From: Chitinophagales bacterium
GTDB lineage: Bacteria > Bacteroidota > Bacteroidia > Chitinophagales > JAHDHT01
Assembly (NCBI GenBank): GCA_020631175.1
Contig: JAHDHT010000027.1
Span: 10,656-18,187 of the forward strand
Direction: 5' to 3'
DNA: 7,532 bases
Below the pieces are notes generated by a model, which was not told the DNA's origin, did no database searches, and saw only the letters and a program-made list of their open reading frames with translations. Shown one piece after another: positions 7,308-7,532 of the stretch. Every line of letters starts with the position of its first letter. The first letter of the stretch is position 1. The position numbers and the translations under genes were made by a program.

Positions 7308-7438
7308 CGCGCGCTTTACGTTGCAATAAAAGCACCGCTCAGGCACTGTTGCCAATGTCGTTTTTAGTCTTCCTTCGTCAGCCGTCAAAACAACAGGCAA
7401 CAGGCATTCACAGCACCTTTATTTCCACTGCAATCGCG
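7308..7438 (-). repeat. Imperfect palindromic intergenic element, possible folded minus-strand RNA
   Basis: This stretch is visibly richer in G+C than its surroundings, contains no gene, and starts 41 bases after kdsD. Read on the minus strand it folds on itself. CGCG (7438-7435) can meet CGCG near 7311-7308. AATAAAGG (7423-7416) pairs with CTTTTATT (7332-7325). CTGTTGCC (7403-7396) pairs perfectly with GGCAACAG (7353-7346). TGTTGTTTT (7395-7387) pairs with AAAACGACA (7364-7356). The apical loop is 22 bases (7386-7365). A wobble-rich helix and a tandem G-A internal loop lie between the first two long stems. Its ends (GATTGCAGTGGAAA and TTGCAACGTAAAGC) look to me like a recurrent family of Bacteroidota intergenic repeats, recalled but not checked. 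Function unknown; it could be a REP-like repeat, a terminator or a small RNA. Confidence 0.6.
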
Positions 7439-7481
7439 GCTATTTTGATAGTGCAGTGCTTCGGGTCGGGGGATTTTATTT

Positions 7482-7525
7482 TCAAGTGCAAGTGTCAAGT
7501 GCAAATGTCAAATTCAAACTCAAAT
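7482..7525 (+). repeat. Degenerate tandem repeat of 6-7-base units
   Basis: Consecutive units read TCAAGTG, CAAGTG, TCAAGTG, CAAATG, TCAAAT, TCAAAC and TCAAAT, with consensus (T)CAARTG, and decay into TTCATTA at the window edge. The first four also form two 13-base units differing at one position. It contains no gene and probably arose by slippage. It follows the palindromic element after a 43-base spacer and may continue beyond the window. Confidence 0.6.
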
Positions 7526-7532
7526 TTCATTA

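Noticed and set aside
1..7532. Possibility of a new defence, mobile or biosynthetic system in this window
   Set aside because: All five large coding regions are recognisable housekeeping families with intact motifs. No transposase, integrase, nuclease cassette, CRISPR repeats or toxin pair is visible; only the non-coding element after kdsD is unexplained.

Overview
The window looks like ordinary chromosome from a member of the Bacteroidota, most likely Sphingobacteriaceae (Pedobacter-like). The reasons are the AT-rich coding style, A-rich leaders with few Shine-Dalgarno sites, TAnnTTTG-type -7 promoter elements, and a RecQ that carries an extra C-terminal helix-turn-helix region. The genus is an inference from gene style and cannot be proven here.

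Layout. From 1 to 1818 the minus strand carries scpA (chromosome condensation) followed, with a short overlap, by a multi-pass membrane protein of the lysylphosphatidylglycerol-synthase-TM/UPF0104 (flippase-like) family that runs off the left edge. A 173-base gap (1819-1991) holds probable divergent promoters for scpA and for dxs (1992-3917, plus), which makes DXP, the first MEP-pathway isoprenoid intermediate. dxs and recQ (4001-6199, minus) converge on one strong bidirectional hairpin terminator at 3941-3975. recQ and kdsD (6292-7266, plus, TTG start) diverge from a 92-base promoter gap. After kdsD the last 266 bases hold no gene. They contain a G+C-richer imperfect palindrome of about 130 bases (7308-7438) and then a degenerate tandem repeat of 6-7-mers running off the right edge.

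How the genes relate. The five genes are housekeeping and do not form one pathway: ScpA and RecQ act on the chromosome; Dxs feeds isoprenoid synthesis (quinones, undecaprenyl phosphate); KdsD supplies arabinose 5-phosphate for Kdo in lipopolysaccharide; the membrane protein is probably an envelope-lipid protein of unknown substrate. No mobile element gene, CRISPR array, tRNA, rRNA, or defence, toxin or secondary-metabolite system was found. The one element that gene annotation does not explain is the palindrome after kdsD. Its arm mismatches become G-U wobble pairs only when read from the minus strand, which suggests a folded minus-strand RNA or a repeat family that once had that orientation.
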